From positions 558,001 through 622,000 of the forward strand of contig JAIQGK010000003.1 of assembly GCA_020072645.1 (NCBI GenBank): DNA of 64,000 bases. Direction: 5' to 3'. Made by a program: the position numbers and the translations under genes. Below the pieces are notes generated by a model. That model searched no databases, had not been told where the DNA came from, and saw only the letters and a list, made by a program, of their open reading frames with translations. Source of the DNA: Terriglobia bacterium. Lineage in GTDB: Bacteria; Acidobacteriota; Terriglobia; Terriglobales; Acidobacteriaceae. Of this stretch, positions 1-8,776 are shown piece after piece (position 1 is the first letter of the stretch; the number at the start of each line of letters is the position of its first letter).

Positions 1-189
1 TAAACTCGGTGGGGCGAAAATTTAATTTGTCTCAGGGCCAGGAAAGAGCTGCTTTGGCCAGCCCACCTCCTGTGGGGGAGGGGCATCGTATGAAATAGTC
101 CGGCGTGCTGGCTCTTTTCGTTCCCCATGGATGGTTTCTCAGAGCATCGGCTGGAGATTCGCAAAACTTATATTTGGAGACGGAACGAC
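1..189. other. Intergenic leader at window edge
   Basis: No convincing gene is visible. A short perfect hairpin (CCCAC-CTCCT-GTGGG) lies at 62-76. The barrel-protein gene that follows begins at 190 with a GGAGA ribosome binding site at about 175-179. Confidence 0.4.
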
Positions 190-783
190 ATGAAACGTTT
201 AGCCATTTTAAGCGCTTTGGCGCTTTGTATCGCTTCACTTGCGCCTGCGGCATCTGCCCAGAGCGGTGACGATAAAAACCATGGAAACTTTGGCGTGTAT
301 GCCGACTTTACGCGCCTTCAACCTGCCGACCTCAACCTGCTTGGCGTGGGCGCGCGGCTTGGTGTAAACGTGAGAAAGCACGTTGTCTTAGAGGGTGAGA
401 TGGCCTATGACTTTGAGCGCAACAAAACTCAGACCATCACAACCGGCGTAGTCACCAGCACGGTCCGCTCCAATCTGCGGCTGCTCCACGGACTTTTTGG
501 CCTCAAGATCCAAAGCACCGGTCCAGTGCGTGTCTTCGGATTGCTGAAAGGCGGCTTCGTTAATTTTGGCGTTGGCGGGCCCGTGACTGCAGGCGTGATC
601 AACAACCAGATCAACAACATTACTGACGGCGACACGAATGGCGTTTTCTATCCCGGCGGCGGCGTTGAATTCAATGCTGGCTGGTTTGGTTTCCGCGTGG
701 AAGCCGGTGACGAAATCATGTTCCTGAATGCCGGTACGCGCAATAATTTCCGTGCCACTGTCGGCCCGCAGATCCGGTTCTAA
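190..783 (+). CDS. Outer-membrane beta-barrel-like secreted protein
   Basis: A 197-residue protein with a clear signal peptide (MKRLAILSALALCIASLAPAASA, cut after ASA). The mature part consists of alternating hydrophobic/polar strands (for example GVYADFTRLQPADLNLLGVG) and ends in the aromatic tail PQIRF, which is typical of small OmpA/OmpW-like barrels inserted by the BAM complex. I chose ATG 190 because it begins the signal peptide and follows a GGAGA ribosome binding site; an in-frame upstream start at 127 would add a hydrophilic tail. A strong terminator follows, so it is probably monocistronic. The ligand or role cannot be read from the sequence. Confidence 0.8.
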   Translation: MKRLAILSALALCIASLAPAASAQSGDDKNHGNFGVYADFTRLQPADLNLLGVGARLGVNVRKHVVLEGEMAYDFERNKTQTITTGVVTSTVRSNLRLLHGLFGLKIQSTGPVRVFGLLKGGFVNFGVGGPVTAGVINNQINNITDGDTNGVFYPGGGVEFNAGWFGFRVEAGDEIMFLNAGTRNNFRATVGPQIRF

Positions 784-810
784 CAATTCGACTCTTGCCA
801 GCAGAAAAAA

Positions 811-845
811 AGAAAGCAGCTCTTTCCGGGCTGCTTTCTTTTTCG
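811..845 (+). terminator. Intrinsic terminator after the barrel gene
   Basis: AGAAAGCAGC pairs perfectly with GCTGCTTTCT around a 9-base loop and is followed by a T tract, 28 bases after the stop codon of the barrel-protein gene. Confidence 0.85.
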
Positions 846-932
846 CCCAAGAAAGCTGCAGTCCTGTGGCTCTTATGACGTGTCCCGCCGGCGGCCAGCT
901 TCACCGAGCCTGTGTTAGATTAGTAAGAGTGT

Positions 933-1008
933 GGGCGCGTAGCTCAGTTGGTAGAGCAACGCCCTTTTAAGGCGTGGGTCGCTGGTTCGAATCCAGCCGC
1001 GCTCACCA
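933..1008 (+). tRNA. tRNA-Lys (anticodon UUU)
   Basis: A complete cloverleaf can be folded: acceptor GGGCGCG/CGCGCTC (one G-U pair), D stem GCTC/GAGC, anticodon stem ACGCC/GGCGT with loop CTTTTAA (anticodon TTT at 966-968), and T arm GCTGG-TTCGAAT-CCAGC. It has discriminator A and an encoded CCA. It decodes AAA/AAG lysine codons and lies alone between the barrel gene and rpsA. Confidence 0.97.
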
Positions 1009-1076
1009 TTTGTTTCACGGGCTTACGCCGCGCCGAGCACCGGCTATCACTTTTACACCAGAGACTGTAATTCTTC

Positions 1077-2777
1077 ATGTCCAATCCAACCGACCCGGAA
1101 ATCCAGCCAGACAAGCCGTCCTCCACCGATTCCACCGAATCGTTTCAGGACATTCTTTCGCAATTTGAGCAGAGCCATTCTCACAAGCCAGAAGAAGGCA
1201 GCCGCAGGATTGAAGCCACCGTTGTGACGCTCACGCCTGATTCCATTCTGCTCGATATCGGCTTCAAGACGGAAGGCATTCTTCCTCTCACGGCGCTGCG
1301 CCCCGGAGAAACCGTGAAGCCCGGCGACAAGCTGCTGGTCAGCGTGAAAGGCCGCGATCCGGAAGGCTATTACGAAGTTGCGCTGGGCAAGATCTCTCGC
1401 CCCATTGACTGGCCGTCTCTGGAGCAGGCATTCAATGAGAAAGCGACGATTGTCGGCACCGTAACTGCCGCGATTAAAGGCGGGTTGAGTGTCGACGTGG
1501 GCGTGCGCGCTTTTATGCCGGCTTCGCGCAGTGGAGTACGTGACACTACCGAGATGGAAAAGCTGGTCGGACAGGAAATTCGCTGCCGCATCACCAAGCT
1601 CGATGTGACGGAAGAGGACGTAGTTGTCGACCGGCGCGTGATTGCCGAAGAAGAAGAGCGCGCCAACAAAGAGCGGCGCTACTCTGAAATCCAGGAAGGG
1701 GAAACCGTTCGCGGAACGGTGCGCAGTCTGGCCGACTACGGCGCATTCGTTGATATTGGCGGCGTTGACGGCCTGCTACATGTGGCGGAAATTTCCTGGA
1801 GTCGCGTGAACAAGCCTTCTGACCTTCTTTCTGTTGGACAGGAGATTGAAGCGCGGGTGCTCAAGGTTGATCCGGAAAAGCGCCGCATTTCTCTTGGCAT
1901 GAAGCAGCTTTTGCCGCATCCCTGGGACTCCGCTGCGGAAAAATATAAGCAGGGTGAGCGCGTGCGCGGCACAGTTTCTCGCCTGGCTGATTTTGGGGCG
2001 TTTGTGGAGCTTGAGCCCGGCGTTGAAGGCCTGATTCATGTTTCTGAAATGTCGTGGTCAAAAAAAGTTCGCAAGCCGAGCGATGCGGTGAAAGTCGGAG
2101 AGACCGTGGAAGCGGTGATCCTTGGCGTCAATGTGCCGGAGCGGCGTATCTCGCTGGGATTGAAACAGGCTCTGGGCGATCCATGGATTGAAGCGGCCAA
2201 GAACCTGACTATTGGCTCGGTGATTGAAGGGCCGGTGGTGAGCGTCACCAAGTTTGGCGCGTTCGTTCAGATTGCTGAAGGCGTGGAAGGAATGATCCAC
2301 GTGAGCGAAATCAGCGCGGAGAAACGCATCAATCACCCGCAGGACGTGCTCAAGGTCGGGCAGACAGTGAAAGCCCAGGTGCTTGATATAGATGGAGCCA
2401 AGCGCAACGTGCGTCTCAGTATCAAACAGATGGTTCCTTCGAGTCTCGATGAATACATTGCCGAGCACAAAGAAGGTGACGCGGTTACCGGACGCGTGCA
2501 GCAGGTTAACGGTGGCGTAGCGCGGGTTGAGTTGGGAGAAGGCGTTTTTGCAACGTGCCACATGGTGGAAGATGCTCCGGCAAAGGAAGAGAAGCCAGCC
2601 GCGGTAAAACCGGCAGACCTGTCCTCGCTCACGTCGATGCTTCAGTCGCGCTGGAAGAGCGGCGCATCGCCCACAGCAGCAAAACCTGACGCGTCTTCGG
2701 CGGGGCAAATACGCAGCTTCCGCATCAGCAAGCTTGATCCTGCAGCAAAGAAGATAGAGCTGGAAATCACAAAGTAA
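1077..2777 (+). CDS. rpsA: 30S ribosomal protein S1
   Basis: This 566-residue protein carries six S1 (OB-fold) RNA-binding repeats at about residues 43-110, 125-190, 207-278, 292-365, 378-450 and 465-510, each with the GxVxxxxxxGxFVxI...GLxHxSE pattern (for example ADYGAFVDIGGVDGLLHVAE). Length and domain count match the E. coli protein (557 residues, six repeats). S1 binds mRNA on the 30S subunit and helps initiation on weakly structured or leaderless messages. The last repeat is the most divergent, as is usual. An acidic, Ser/Thr-rich N-terminus precedes repeat 1. It follows the tRNA gene, with no obvious operon partner. Confidence 0.95.
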   Translation: MSNPTDPEIQPDKPSSTDSTESFQDILSQFEQSHSHKPEEGSRRIEATVVTLTPDSILLDIGFKTEGILPLTALRPGETVKPGDKLLVSVKGRDPEGYYEVALGKISRPIDWPSLEQAFNEKATIVGTVTAAIKGGLSVDVGVRAFMPASRSGVRDTTEMEKLVGQEIRCRITKLDVTEEDVVVDRRVIAEEEERANKERRYSEIQEGETVRGTVRSLADYGAFVDIGGVDGLLHVAEISWSRVNKPSDLLSVGQEIEARVLKVDPEKRRISLGMKQLLPHPWDSAAEKYKQGERVRGTVSRLADFGAFVELEPGVEGLIHVSEMSWSKKVRKPSDAVKVGETVEAVILGVNVPERRISLGLKQALGDPWIEAAKNLTIGSVIEGPVVSVTKFGAFVQIAEGVEGMIHVSEISAEKRINHPQDVLKVGQTVKAQVLDIDGAKRNVRLSIKQMVPSSLDEYIAEHKEGDAVTGRVQQVNGGVARVELGEGVFATCHMVEDAPAKEEKPAAVKPADLSSLTSMLQSRWKSGASPTAAKPDASSAGQIRSFRISKLDPAAKKIELEITK

Positions 2778-2813
2778 TGCGCGGTCGAACTGGCGGCAAC
2801 AAATCGCAAGAAA

Positions 2814-3053
2814 ATGAACGAAGAGAGCAAACAGCCAAGGCCGGGTGAAATGGTCGTGCTGGAAAAGATACCGGCAGGCCTGCTGGACGGGCTGCCGACA
2901 GAAGAGCAGGCTGCGATATCTGCAATTCTCGGGAAGCCTGTTGTATTGTCAGAATATGATGATATCGGCAGGGCTGAGCTTGAATTCACAGATGGTTACG
3001 GTGTAATTCACTTTATTTACGTGGATCCAAGCGTCATAACAGCAGCTAAGTGA
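2814..3053 (+). CDS. Small conserved-looking hypothetical protein
   Basis: A 79-residue soluble, acidic protein without signal peptide or membrane segment. The N-terminal half holds PGEMVVLEKIPAGLLDGLP and the C-terminal half short strands (GYGVIHFIYVDPSVI), suggesting a small beta-rich fold. It sits 36 bases after rpsA and 35 bases before the glycosylase gene, all on the same strand, so co-transcription is possible. I do not recognise the family. The ribosome binding site is weak. Confidence 0.6.
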   Translation: MNEESKQPRPGEMVVLEKIPAGLLDGLPTEEQAAISAILGKPVVLSEYDDIGRAELEFTDGYGVIHFIYVDPSVITAAK

Positions 3054-3088
3054 TCCTGCATCTTGTGGGGAGCTGAAAGGCATTTCCC

Positions 3089-3988
3089 TTGCCCGAACTT
3101 CCAGACATTGTCGTTTACATGGAAGCGCTGGAGCAGCGCGTCGTGGGGCACGTGCTGGAAAATCTTGAGGTCCGTGGCCCGTCGCTTCTTCGCACTGCCG
3201 ATCCGCCTATCTATTCCATTCAAGGTCGCAAGGTAACCGCATTGCGACGTGTGGGCAAGCGCATTGCCTTTGGTTTTGACAACGATCTCTGGCTCGTCTT
3301 CCATCTTATGATCGCCGGCCGTCTGCACTGGAGCCAGAAAAAGAAGACTGCTGACGGCCGCCGCACGCTTGCCGCCTTCGATTTCGACAATGGCACGCTC
3401 ACCCTTACTGAAGCCGGCACGCGCAAGCGCGCTTCGCTGCATCTTGTCCGCGGAGAAGAAGGCCTCGCCGCGCTCGATCCTGGCGGGATCGACGTCTTTG
3501 CTGCGTCGCTCGATCAATTCAGCGCCGTGCTGACTTCAGCAAATCATACTTTGAAGCGGGCACTCACTGATCCGCATTTGTTCAGTGGTATCGGTAACGC
3601 TTATTCCGATGAAATTCTTTTCCATGCGCAGCTCTCGCCCGTGCTGCTCACGCAGCGCATGAAGCCTGAAGAGATTGGGCGTCTCCATGAGGCCACAAAA
3701 CAAACGTTGACCCAATGGACTGAAAATTTGCGAAAAGAGTCCGGCACAAAGTTTCCAGAGAAGGTCACAGCCTTTCGCGATGAGATGGCTGTGCATGGCC
3801 GCTATGGCAAACCCTGTCCCCGCTGCACCGCGAAGGTCCAGCGCATCCGCTATGCTTCAAATGAAACGGATTATTGCCCACGCTGCCAGACCGGCGGAAA
3901 GCTGCTGGCCGATCGCTCTCTCAGCCGCCTGTTGCACCAGGACTGGCCGCGTACACCTGAAGAACTCGAAGAACGCAAAAGAGCCTAG
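3089..3988 (+). CDS. mutM: Formamidopyrimidine-DNA glycosylase (Fpg/MutM or Nei type)
   Basis: A bifunctional base-excision repair glycosylase/AP lyase that removes oxidised bases. The start is TTG 3089, because the mature protein must begin PELPD, where Pro2 is the Schiff-base nucleophile and Glu3 the general acid; a GGGGAG ribosome binding site lies upstream. The H2TH region includes LTDPHLFSGIGNAYSDEILF, and the C-terminus carries the zinc finger C-x2-C...C-x2-C (CPRC near 243, CPRC near 264). Its 299 residues exceed the usual ~270 because of a charged tail. Exact substrate preference (8-oxoG or oxidised pyrimidines) is not decided. The last 68 bases overlap the convergent thioesterase gene. 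Confidence 0.93.
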   Translation: MPELPDIVVYMEALEQRVVGHVLENLEVRGPSLLRTADPPIYSIQGRKVTALRRVGKRIAFGFDNDLWLVFHLMIAGRLHWSQKKKTADGRRTLAAFDFDNGTLTLTEAGTRKRASLHLVRGEEGLAALDPGGIDVFAASLDQFSAVLTSANHTLKRALTDPHLFSGIGNAYSDEILFHAQLSPVLLTQRMKPEEIGRLHEATKQTLTQWTENLRKESGTKFPEKVTAFRDEMAVHGRYGKPCPRCTAKVQRIRYASNETDYCPRCQTGGKLLADRSLSRLLHQDWPRTPEELEERKRA

Positions 3989-4427
3989 CCCCTGCGCGCG
4001 CTTTCGGATCATCGGCCAGAAAAAGCGTCTCGATCAGCTTGGCCACCAGCGTTTCTTTTCCGGCGTTGCTGGCATACACCAGCGCTTCCGCCACGATCAC
4101 CGTTTTGCCTGCGCGCAGCACCGTGGCAGTGCAGCGCAGACGGTCGCCCATTGCCGGGCGCAGATAGTTGATCTTGAACTCCACCGTCAGAACGTCTTTG
4201 TCCCCCGAAACGGAGCGTGCTGCGCCGCCGGCCGTGTGATCGGCCATGGTGGCAATCACACCACCGTGAATGAACCCGTGCTGCTGCAGCAATCGCTCCT
4301 GAACGACGAGGCTGGTTTCGCAGACGCCCTCAGACACTTTGTCCAGCCGAATGTCAAGATCGCGTATGAAATTCGCGCGATAAAAGATCTCGCGCACATA
4401 CTCGGATCCGGCTGGCTCTGGATTCAT
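3921..4427 (-). CDS. PaaI-type hotdog-fold thioesterase
   Basis: A 168-residue single hotdog domain with the PaaI/YbdB signature HGGVIATMADHTAGGAA; the Asp in MADH is in the position used for thioester hydrolysis in this family. It likely hydrolyses an aromatic or acyl-CoA thioester in the cytosol. The start codon overlaps the stop of the enoyl-CoA hydratase gene (ATGA), indicating translational coupling. The C-terminal ~30 residues (after ARAGARLF) extend past the family domain and run antisense through the end of mutM. Confidence 0.88.
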   Translation of the reverse strand: MNPEPAGSEYVREIFYRANFIRDLDIRLDKVSEGVCETSLVVQERLLQQHGFIHGGVIATMADHTAGGAARSVSGDKDVLTVEFKINYLRPAMGDRLRCTATVLRAGKTVIVAEALVYASNAGKETLVAKLIETLFLADDPKARAGARLFCVLRVLQVYAASPGATGG

Positions 4428-5224
4428 CTTTTGCGGTCTCCAGTCGTATCGTTGAAGCGGCCGTGCTTGCCTTCGCCGGATGTGAACCGCTGCGCCCCGA
4501 CGCGTGATTCACCCGAGGCCAGCACCCGCAAGCCGTGCCGCAGTTCGTTGCGCCGTGCCTCTTCGGGGGAGAGAGCCCACTGCTCATAGACTGACATGCG
4601 ATCTGCCCGTAAGCCATGTTGCGGAAATCCAGCGAGTGTTTGTGTCAGCTCAACCGCGGTCTTCAGGGCGTTGCCCGGTTCCACCATACGATTGACCAGC
4701 CCTATCTGCAAAGCTTCTTCAGCGGTGACGGCGCGCCCGGTAAGGATGAGGTCAAGCGCGCGGCCCTGGCCAATCATCCGTGGCAGGCGTACCGTTCCCA
4801 GGTCGATCAGCGGAACGCCAAAGCGCCGGTTAAACACGCCGAAGACCGCGTCTCGCGCGGCAACGCGGAGATCGCACCACAGAGCCAGCTCCAGCCCACC
4901 GGCTACAGCGTGGCCTTCCACGGCCGCGATGACCGGCTTGGTCAACTGCAACCATGTTGGTCCCATAGGTCCTGGGCCGTTTTCTTCAATCGCCGTTCTG
5001 CGGCCATCGACAACTTCACGCAGATCTGCTCCGGCACAGAACGTTCCCGCCGCGCCGGTCAGCACCGCCGCGCACAGCGCATCGTCGGCTTCAAATTGCT
5101 TGAATGCGGTAGCTAGCGCAGCCGCCGTGGCTGAATCCACGGCATTGCGCACATGAGGGCGGTTGATGGTGACGATCAGGACTTTGTTGTCTCTCGAAAG
5201 CAGGACTGAATCAGTGTTCGACAT
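4424..5224 (-). CDS. Enoyl-CoA hydratase/isomerase (crotonase family)
   Basis: A 266-residue crotonase-fold protein. NRPHVRNAVDS and the oxyanion-hole segment GTFCAGADLREV near residue 65 are diagnostic, and EGHAVAGGLELALWCDLRVA carries the second oxyanion-hole glycine. It should hydrate or isomerise acyl-CoAs in a beta-oxidation-like route. I start at ATG 5224 (MSNTDSVLL); the upstream in-frame extension is derived from an intergenic repeat. It overlaps the aminotransferase stop by 14 bases and the thioesterase start by 4, giving a tight three-gene cluster. Confidence 0.9.
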   Translation of the reverse strand: MSNTDSVLLSRDNKVLIVTINRPHVRNAVDSATAAALATAFKQFEADDALCAAVLTGAAGTFCAGADLREVVDGRRTAIEENGPGPMGPTWLQLTKPVIAAVEGHAVAGGLELALWCDLRVAARDAVFGVFNRRFGVPLIDLGTVRLPRMIGQGRALDLILTGRAVTAEEALQIGLVNRMVEPGNALKTAVELTQTLAGFPQHGLRADRMSVYEQWALSPEEARRNELRHGLRVLASGESRVGAQRFTSGEGKHGRFNDTTGDRKR

Positions 5225-6437
5225 CTTTGTGGAGCGATTGAGAATGGATGAAGTCAAACCTTTCCCATCCTCCGCTTCCTCCGTTCCTCTGTGTTTCAAA
5301 AAGATTTTTATGAATGTGCGCTATTTGCGCCAGCTCCGCCGCGACTGCGCCGATCCTCTCCAACGCTGTTCTGACCTTCTCCGGTTCGTAGCCAACGGTG
5401 ATTCGAAGATAATTTTCCGTTCCCAGATAACTGCCGGGCGCCACGAGCACAGAAGCTTTGCTGCGGATATGGTCCACCAGCTCAGCCGACGGCATATCAA
5501 AGTTGTAGCCAACGAATGCAATCGAAGTCGCCACAGCCTTACTTACGCTAAACCGGCCTTCTTGTGCGCGTACCCAGCTTTCCAGCACCGCGTGGCCTTC
5601 GCGCGAGAGCTTCTTCTGTCGATCCAGCAGCATTTTTCGCTTGGCCGGCAGTAATGCGATTTCCGCCAGCTTCATGCTCGGGCCCGCAGCGGCAATCACC
5701 GCGTATTCGTGCCGCCGCCAAAGCTCTTCCACCATCTCTGGCGCGGCCACGGCCCAGCCGATCCGCAATCCCGCCAGGCCATACGCCTTGGACATGCTGT
5801 TGACGCAGATCGCGCGTTCATACATGCCCCAGAAGCTTGGTGTCTCGCCGGCGGCAAGCTCAGTGCCACCATAGACCTCATCCGCGTGCAGCCACGCGCC
5901 GGTCTTCCGGCAGATGTTCACGATCCGCCGCATCTCTTCCTGCGAGAGAATGCTTCCGGTCGGATTGTTAGGGTTTACGATCGAAATCAGTTTGGTTTTT
6001 GGTCCCGCCAGCGACTCCAGTTCATCCACGTCCAGCCGCCAGTTGTTATCTGGGTGAAGCTGTGCCTCCTTCACGCGGCAACCCGCATTTTTTGCCAGTC
6101 CCCACACTTGACGGTAACCAGGTGAGACGACGATGACTTCATCTCCGGCTTCCAGCAGCGTGCTGCATACCATCCAGTTCGCCTGCGCCGCGCCCACTGT
6201 TACCAACACGTTTGCCGCCGACGCATTGGGATACAGCGCCGCAACGCGCTCACGCAGCACACCGGTGCCGTTGACCTCAGGATAGTAAAGCGGCAATTCC
6301 AGCAGCGGACGCGGGTCTTCACCGGCGAGCAGATCGCTTGCGTTGGCGCACTTCACTGAGCTGTCCGCCAGGTTGATCTCTACGGAGCGCTCAAATTGCG
6401 ATTGAAAATATTCCAAATCGAAATTCTGAAATTCCAT
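5211..6437 (-). CDS. Class I/II PLP-dependent aminotransferase
   Basis: A 408-residue fold-type I enzyme with NPNNPTGSILS, the DEVYGG segment and the PLP lysine in SMSKAYGLAGLRIGW. Such enzymes transfer amino groups between amino acids and 2-oxo acids; the exact substrate is unclear. I chose ATG 6437 because AAGGA lies just upstream; the longer start at 6479 is less likely. The final ~30 residues (from about NLFETQRNGG to the stop) are encoded by a dispersed intergenic repeat at 5267-5300 and following DNA, so the natural end was probably earlier. It is coupled to the enoyl-CoA hydratase gene. Confidence 0.9.
   Translation of the reverse strand: MEFQNFDLEYFQSQFERSVEINLADSSVKCANASDLLAGEDPRPLLELPLYYPEVNGTGVLRERVAALYPNASAANVLVTVGAAQANWMVCSTLLEAGDEVIVVSPGYRQVWGLAKNAGCRVKEAQLHPDNNWRLDVDELESLAGPKTKLISIVNPNNPTGSILSQEEMRRIVNICRKTGAWLHADEVYGGTELAAGETPSFWGMYERAICVNSMSKAYGLAGLRIGWAVAAPEMVEELWRRHEYAVIAAAGPSMKLAEIALLPAKRKMLLDRQKKLSREGHAVLESWVRAQEGRFSVSKAVATSIAFVGYNFDMPSAELVDHIRSKASVLVAPGSYLGTENYLRITVGYEPEKVRTALERIGAVAAELAQIAHIHKNLFETQRNGGSGGWERFDFIHSQSLHKDVEH
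5267..5300 (-). repeat. Dispersed repeat (TTGAAACACAGAGGAACGG type)
   Basis: Read on the minus strand this is TTTGAAACACAGAGGAACGG followed by AGGAAGCGGAGG. Near-identical copies occur at 39376-39411 (minus) and about 32860-32890 (plus). Here it lies inside the 3' end of the aminotransferase gene. Confidence 0.8.
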
Positions 6438-6516
6438 GCTTTTTCCTTGCTGCCGATCTAGAGACGCTGCATGCTGCATTCATCCGCTTAACGTAGAGAC
6501 GTAGCATGCTACGTCT

Positions 6517-7983
6517 CTACACGTAGTTTGTCGAAGATGCCGAAGGGTTTCGTGGCCCAGTGTTTCTTCGTCTTTTCCAGTAAAGATAAAATGGTACTCC
6601 CAACAGCACGATCGCAGTCCCCACCAGCGTCTCTTTTCTTTTTTCTACCGCCGCATTGAGCGCCCACAGGCTGCCCAGAACGACATAAATTGCCGGCAGC
6701 CACGGATATCCGGTGCAGCGGTAAGGCCGCGGCAAGTCGGGCTTCTTGCGTCGAAGCACAAACAGCCCTACGACAGTCAACACATAGCTCAAGACCATCA
6801 TGAACATCACGTAGGTAAAAAGCTCGTCATACTTGCCGCTGAGCGTAAGCACCCCAGCCCAGATTCCTTGCAGCACCAGGCTCATTACGGGCGTGTGCCA
6901 GCGCGGATGCACCCTAGCCAGAGCGCGAAAGAAAATACCGTCTTCCGCCATGGCGTAATAGACGCGCGCGCCGCTCATCAGGCATGGCGCCATGGCGCCG
7001 AAGCACGAGAGCGCCACCATCATGGAAAGCCACGGCGCCACCCTGCTTGAGAACATCGATACCGCCGCTGTTTGCGCCACGGCATCCTGCGCGGCAATCT
7101 CATTCATTGGCAGCGCGTAAACGTAAACCGCGTTGATGGAAATATAGACGACGCCCACCAGCAGCAGGCCCCAGATCAGCGCGCGCGGCACGTTGCGCTG
7201 CGGGTCTTTGACCTCGCCGCCGACAAAGGTGATGTAGACCCAGCCATCGTACGCCCAGAAAACCGCGATCAGGGCAATGCCCACACCGGTGACAATCGAG
7301 ACGTGCTCATTGCCGGAAGGGACCAGCGAATGATGAAAATGGTCCCATGATCCGCGCCCCAGAAGCATCCCGCCGATCACAAAGGAGCCGATCGCGCCAA
7401 ACTTTGCCCACGTGGCAATGTTCTGCAGCACCGCGCCTTTCTTTACGCCAAAAATATTGATCAGCGTTTGCAGCGCGATGGCCGCCAGCGCGATCAGGTG
7501 CCCGCGCGTTATATCGACGAAGCGCAGAGGAAGGATGACCTGCTCCGCATGCAGCGTAGGAAAGGTTTGGCCCAGGTAGGTCGCGAATCCGACGCCCAGC
7601 GCCGCCACCGTCCCCGTAGCGCTTACGGTGAAGTACATCCAGCCATAGAGAAAGCCTGCGGTGTCACCATAGGCCTCGCGCATGTAAACATATTGGCCGC
7701 CGGCGTGGGGAAACATGCCTCCTAATTCGGCAAAGGCGAAGCAGGCCAGCAGCGCCATGCCCATGCCTACCACCCAAACGGTAAGAAAAAGCCAGGGATG
7801 CCGCGTGTTGATGGCAACGTCTTTGGCGGTAAGAAAGATGCCCGAGCCGATGATGCCGCCCGCCAGCAACAGGATGGAGTCGGTAAGCGAGAGTCCGCGG
7901 ACGAGTTTAGCGTCACCAGGCAATATGAGGTCCGCGCGTAAAATGCGGCTTAGATATAATCTCGTTTTTGGCGGACTAGTCAA
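6517..7983 (-). CDS. APC-family amino acid permease
   Basis: An inner-membrane protein of up to 488 residues with about 12 hydrophobic segments. The first one contains the APC signature SILLLAGGIIGSGIFLTAKD, the unwound helix that binds the amino acid backbone. Length and motifs fit LAT/SteT-type exchangers that move neutral amino acids. The furthest start is TTG 7983; an alternative TTG at 7923 (LPGDAKLVRG) would remove a charged leader and leaves room for a weak promoter (TTGACT at 7978-7983). It is divergent from the S51 peptidase and downstream-adjacent to the aminotransferase, so a role in amino acid uptake or exchange is plausible. Confidence 0.88.
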   Translation of the reverse strand: MTSPPKTRLYLSRILRADLILPGDAKLVRGLSLTDSILLLAGGIIGSGIFLTAKDVAINTRHPWLFLTVWVVGMGMALLACFAFAELGGMFPHAGGQYVYMREAYGDTAGFLYGWMYFTVSATGTVAALGVGFATYLGQTFPTLHAEQVILPLRFVDITRGHLIALAAIALQTLINIFGVKKGAVLQNIATWAKFGAIGSFVIGGMLLGRGSWDHFHHSLVPSGNEHVSIVTGVGIALIAVFWAYDGWVYITFVGGEVKDPQRNVPRALIWGLLLVGVVYISINAVYVYALPMNEIAAQDAVAQTAAVSMFSSRVAPWLSMMVALSCFGAMAPCLMSGARVYYAMAEDGIFFRALARVHPRWHTPVMSLVLQGIWAGVLTLSGKYDELFTYVMFMMVLSYVLTVVGLFVLRRKKPDLPRPYRCTGYPWLPAIYVVLGSLWALNAAVEKRKETLVGTAIVLLGVPFYLYWKRRRNTGPRNPSASSTNYV

Positions 7984-8030
7984 GGGCCGGCAGTTTTGCC
8001 GCCGCTTGGAACGGAATCCCGGGGAACTTC

Positions 8031-8726
8031 ATGGTCATCAAGCCAATTTACCTGCTTGCCGATAGCCAACTCTTTTTTTGGAAGAGCGACAGCAATTCGC
8101 TGGCTGAAAAGGTCCGCGCCGATCTGGATTCAAGCAGTCCCAAAGCCGCATACATTGGAGCATCAAACGGCGATCAGCCGGAATTCTACAGCTTGTTTCA
8201 GGCGGCAATGGAAAACATGGGAATCTCTGATTGCCGTGCTGTGCCATCCCAGCCGTCAAAAGAAGACATTGAATTCATTGAGAGCGCGGATCTCATTTTG
8301 CTTTCCGGAGGCGACGTGGAGCGGGGCTGGCAAGTGTTCGAGCAGAACGGGCTCAAGGAACTGCTGCCGCGGAAGAGGTTTGATGGCGCGGTACTGATGG
8401 GCGTTTCTGCCGGCGCGATCCAGCTTGGATTGGGATGTTTGAGCAATGCAGCCCAGCCAAAACAAGTTGATATGTTCCGCTTTGCTCCGTTCTATGTTGG
8501 CGCCCATGACGAAGAGAATGACTGGTTTGACCTGCGGGCCCTGGTCAACCTCGCTCCATCTGACGCGCGGGCGATTGGTCTCCCGACGGGCGGAGGCGCG
8601 GTCTATTACGCTGACGGAACACTGGAACCGCTGCGCAAGCCGCTGATCGAGATTGTGAAGGAAGACTCGAAGATCACAGAAAATCTACTCGGGCCGCTGG
8701 ATCCAAGCCGCATGCCTCAGGACTAA
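8031..8726 (+). CDS. Type 1 glutamine amidotransferase-like peptidase (family S51, cyanophycinase-like)
   Basis: A 231-residue cytosolic protein. The nucleophile elbow is GVSAGAIQLG (Ser near residue 127), preceded by SADLILLSGGDVERGW, the layout of the S51 family (cyanophycinase, dipeptidase E). The family cleaves aspartyl or beta-aspartyl peptides. The start is ATG 8031 with GGGGAA upstream. It is transcribed divergently from the amino acid permease. Cyanophycinase proper is longer, so a small peptidase role is more likely; the substrate is unknown. Confidence 0.82.
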   Translation: MVIKPIYLLADSQLFFWKSDSNSLAEKVRADLDSSSPKAAYIGASNGDQPEFYSLFQAAMENMGISDCRAVPSQPSKEDIEFIESADLILLSGGDVERGWQVFEQNGLKELLPRKRFDGAVLMGVSAGAIQLGLGCLSNAAQPKQVDMFRFAPFYVGAHDEENDWFDLRALVNLAPSDARAIGLPTGGGAVYYADGTLEPLRKPLIEIVKEDSKITENLLGPLDPSRMPQD

Positions 8727-8733
8727 ATCCAAA

Positions 8734-8771
8734 ATCCGACGAACGCCCGTCGAGCGTTCCACTTTTCGGAT
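8734..8771. terminator. Possible bidirectional terminator between convergent genes
   Basis: GAACGC (8741-8746) pairs with GCGTTC (8754-8759), flanked by ATCCGA and TCGGAT, in the 50-base gap between the convergent S51 and radical SAM genes. There is only a short T run. Confidence 0.4.
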
Positions 8772-8776
8772 GCGGC

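Noticed and set aside
2058-2708. 216-residue minus-strand frame in rpsA
   Set aside because: Antisense shadow of ribosomal protein S1.
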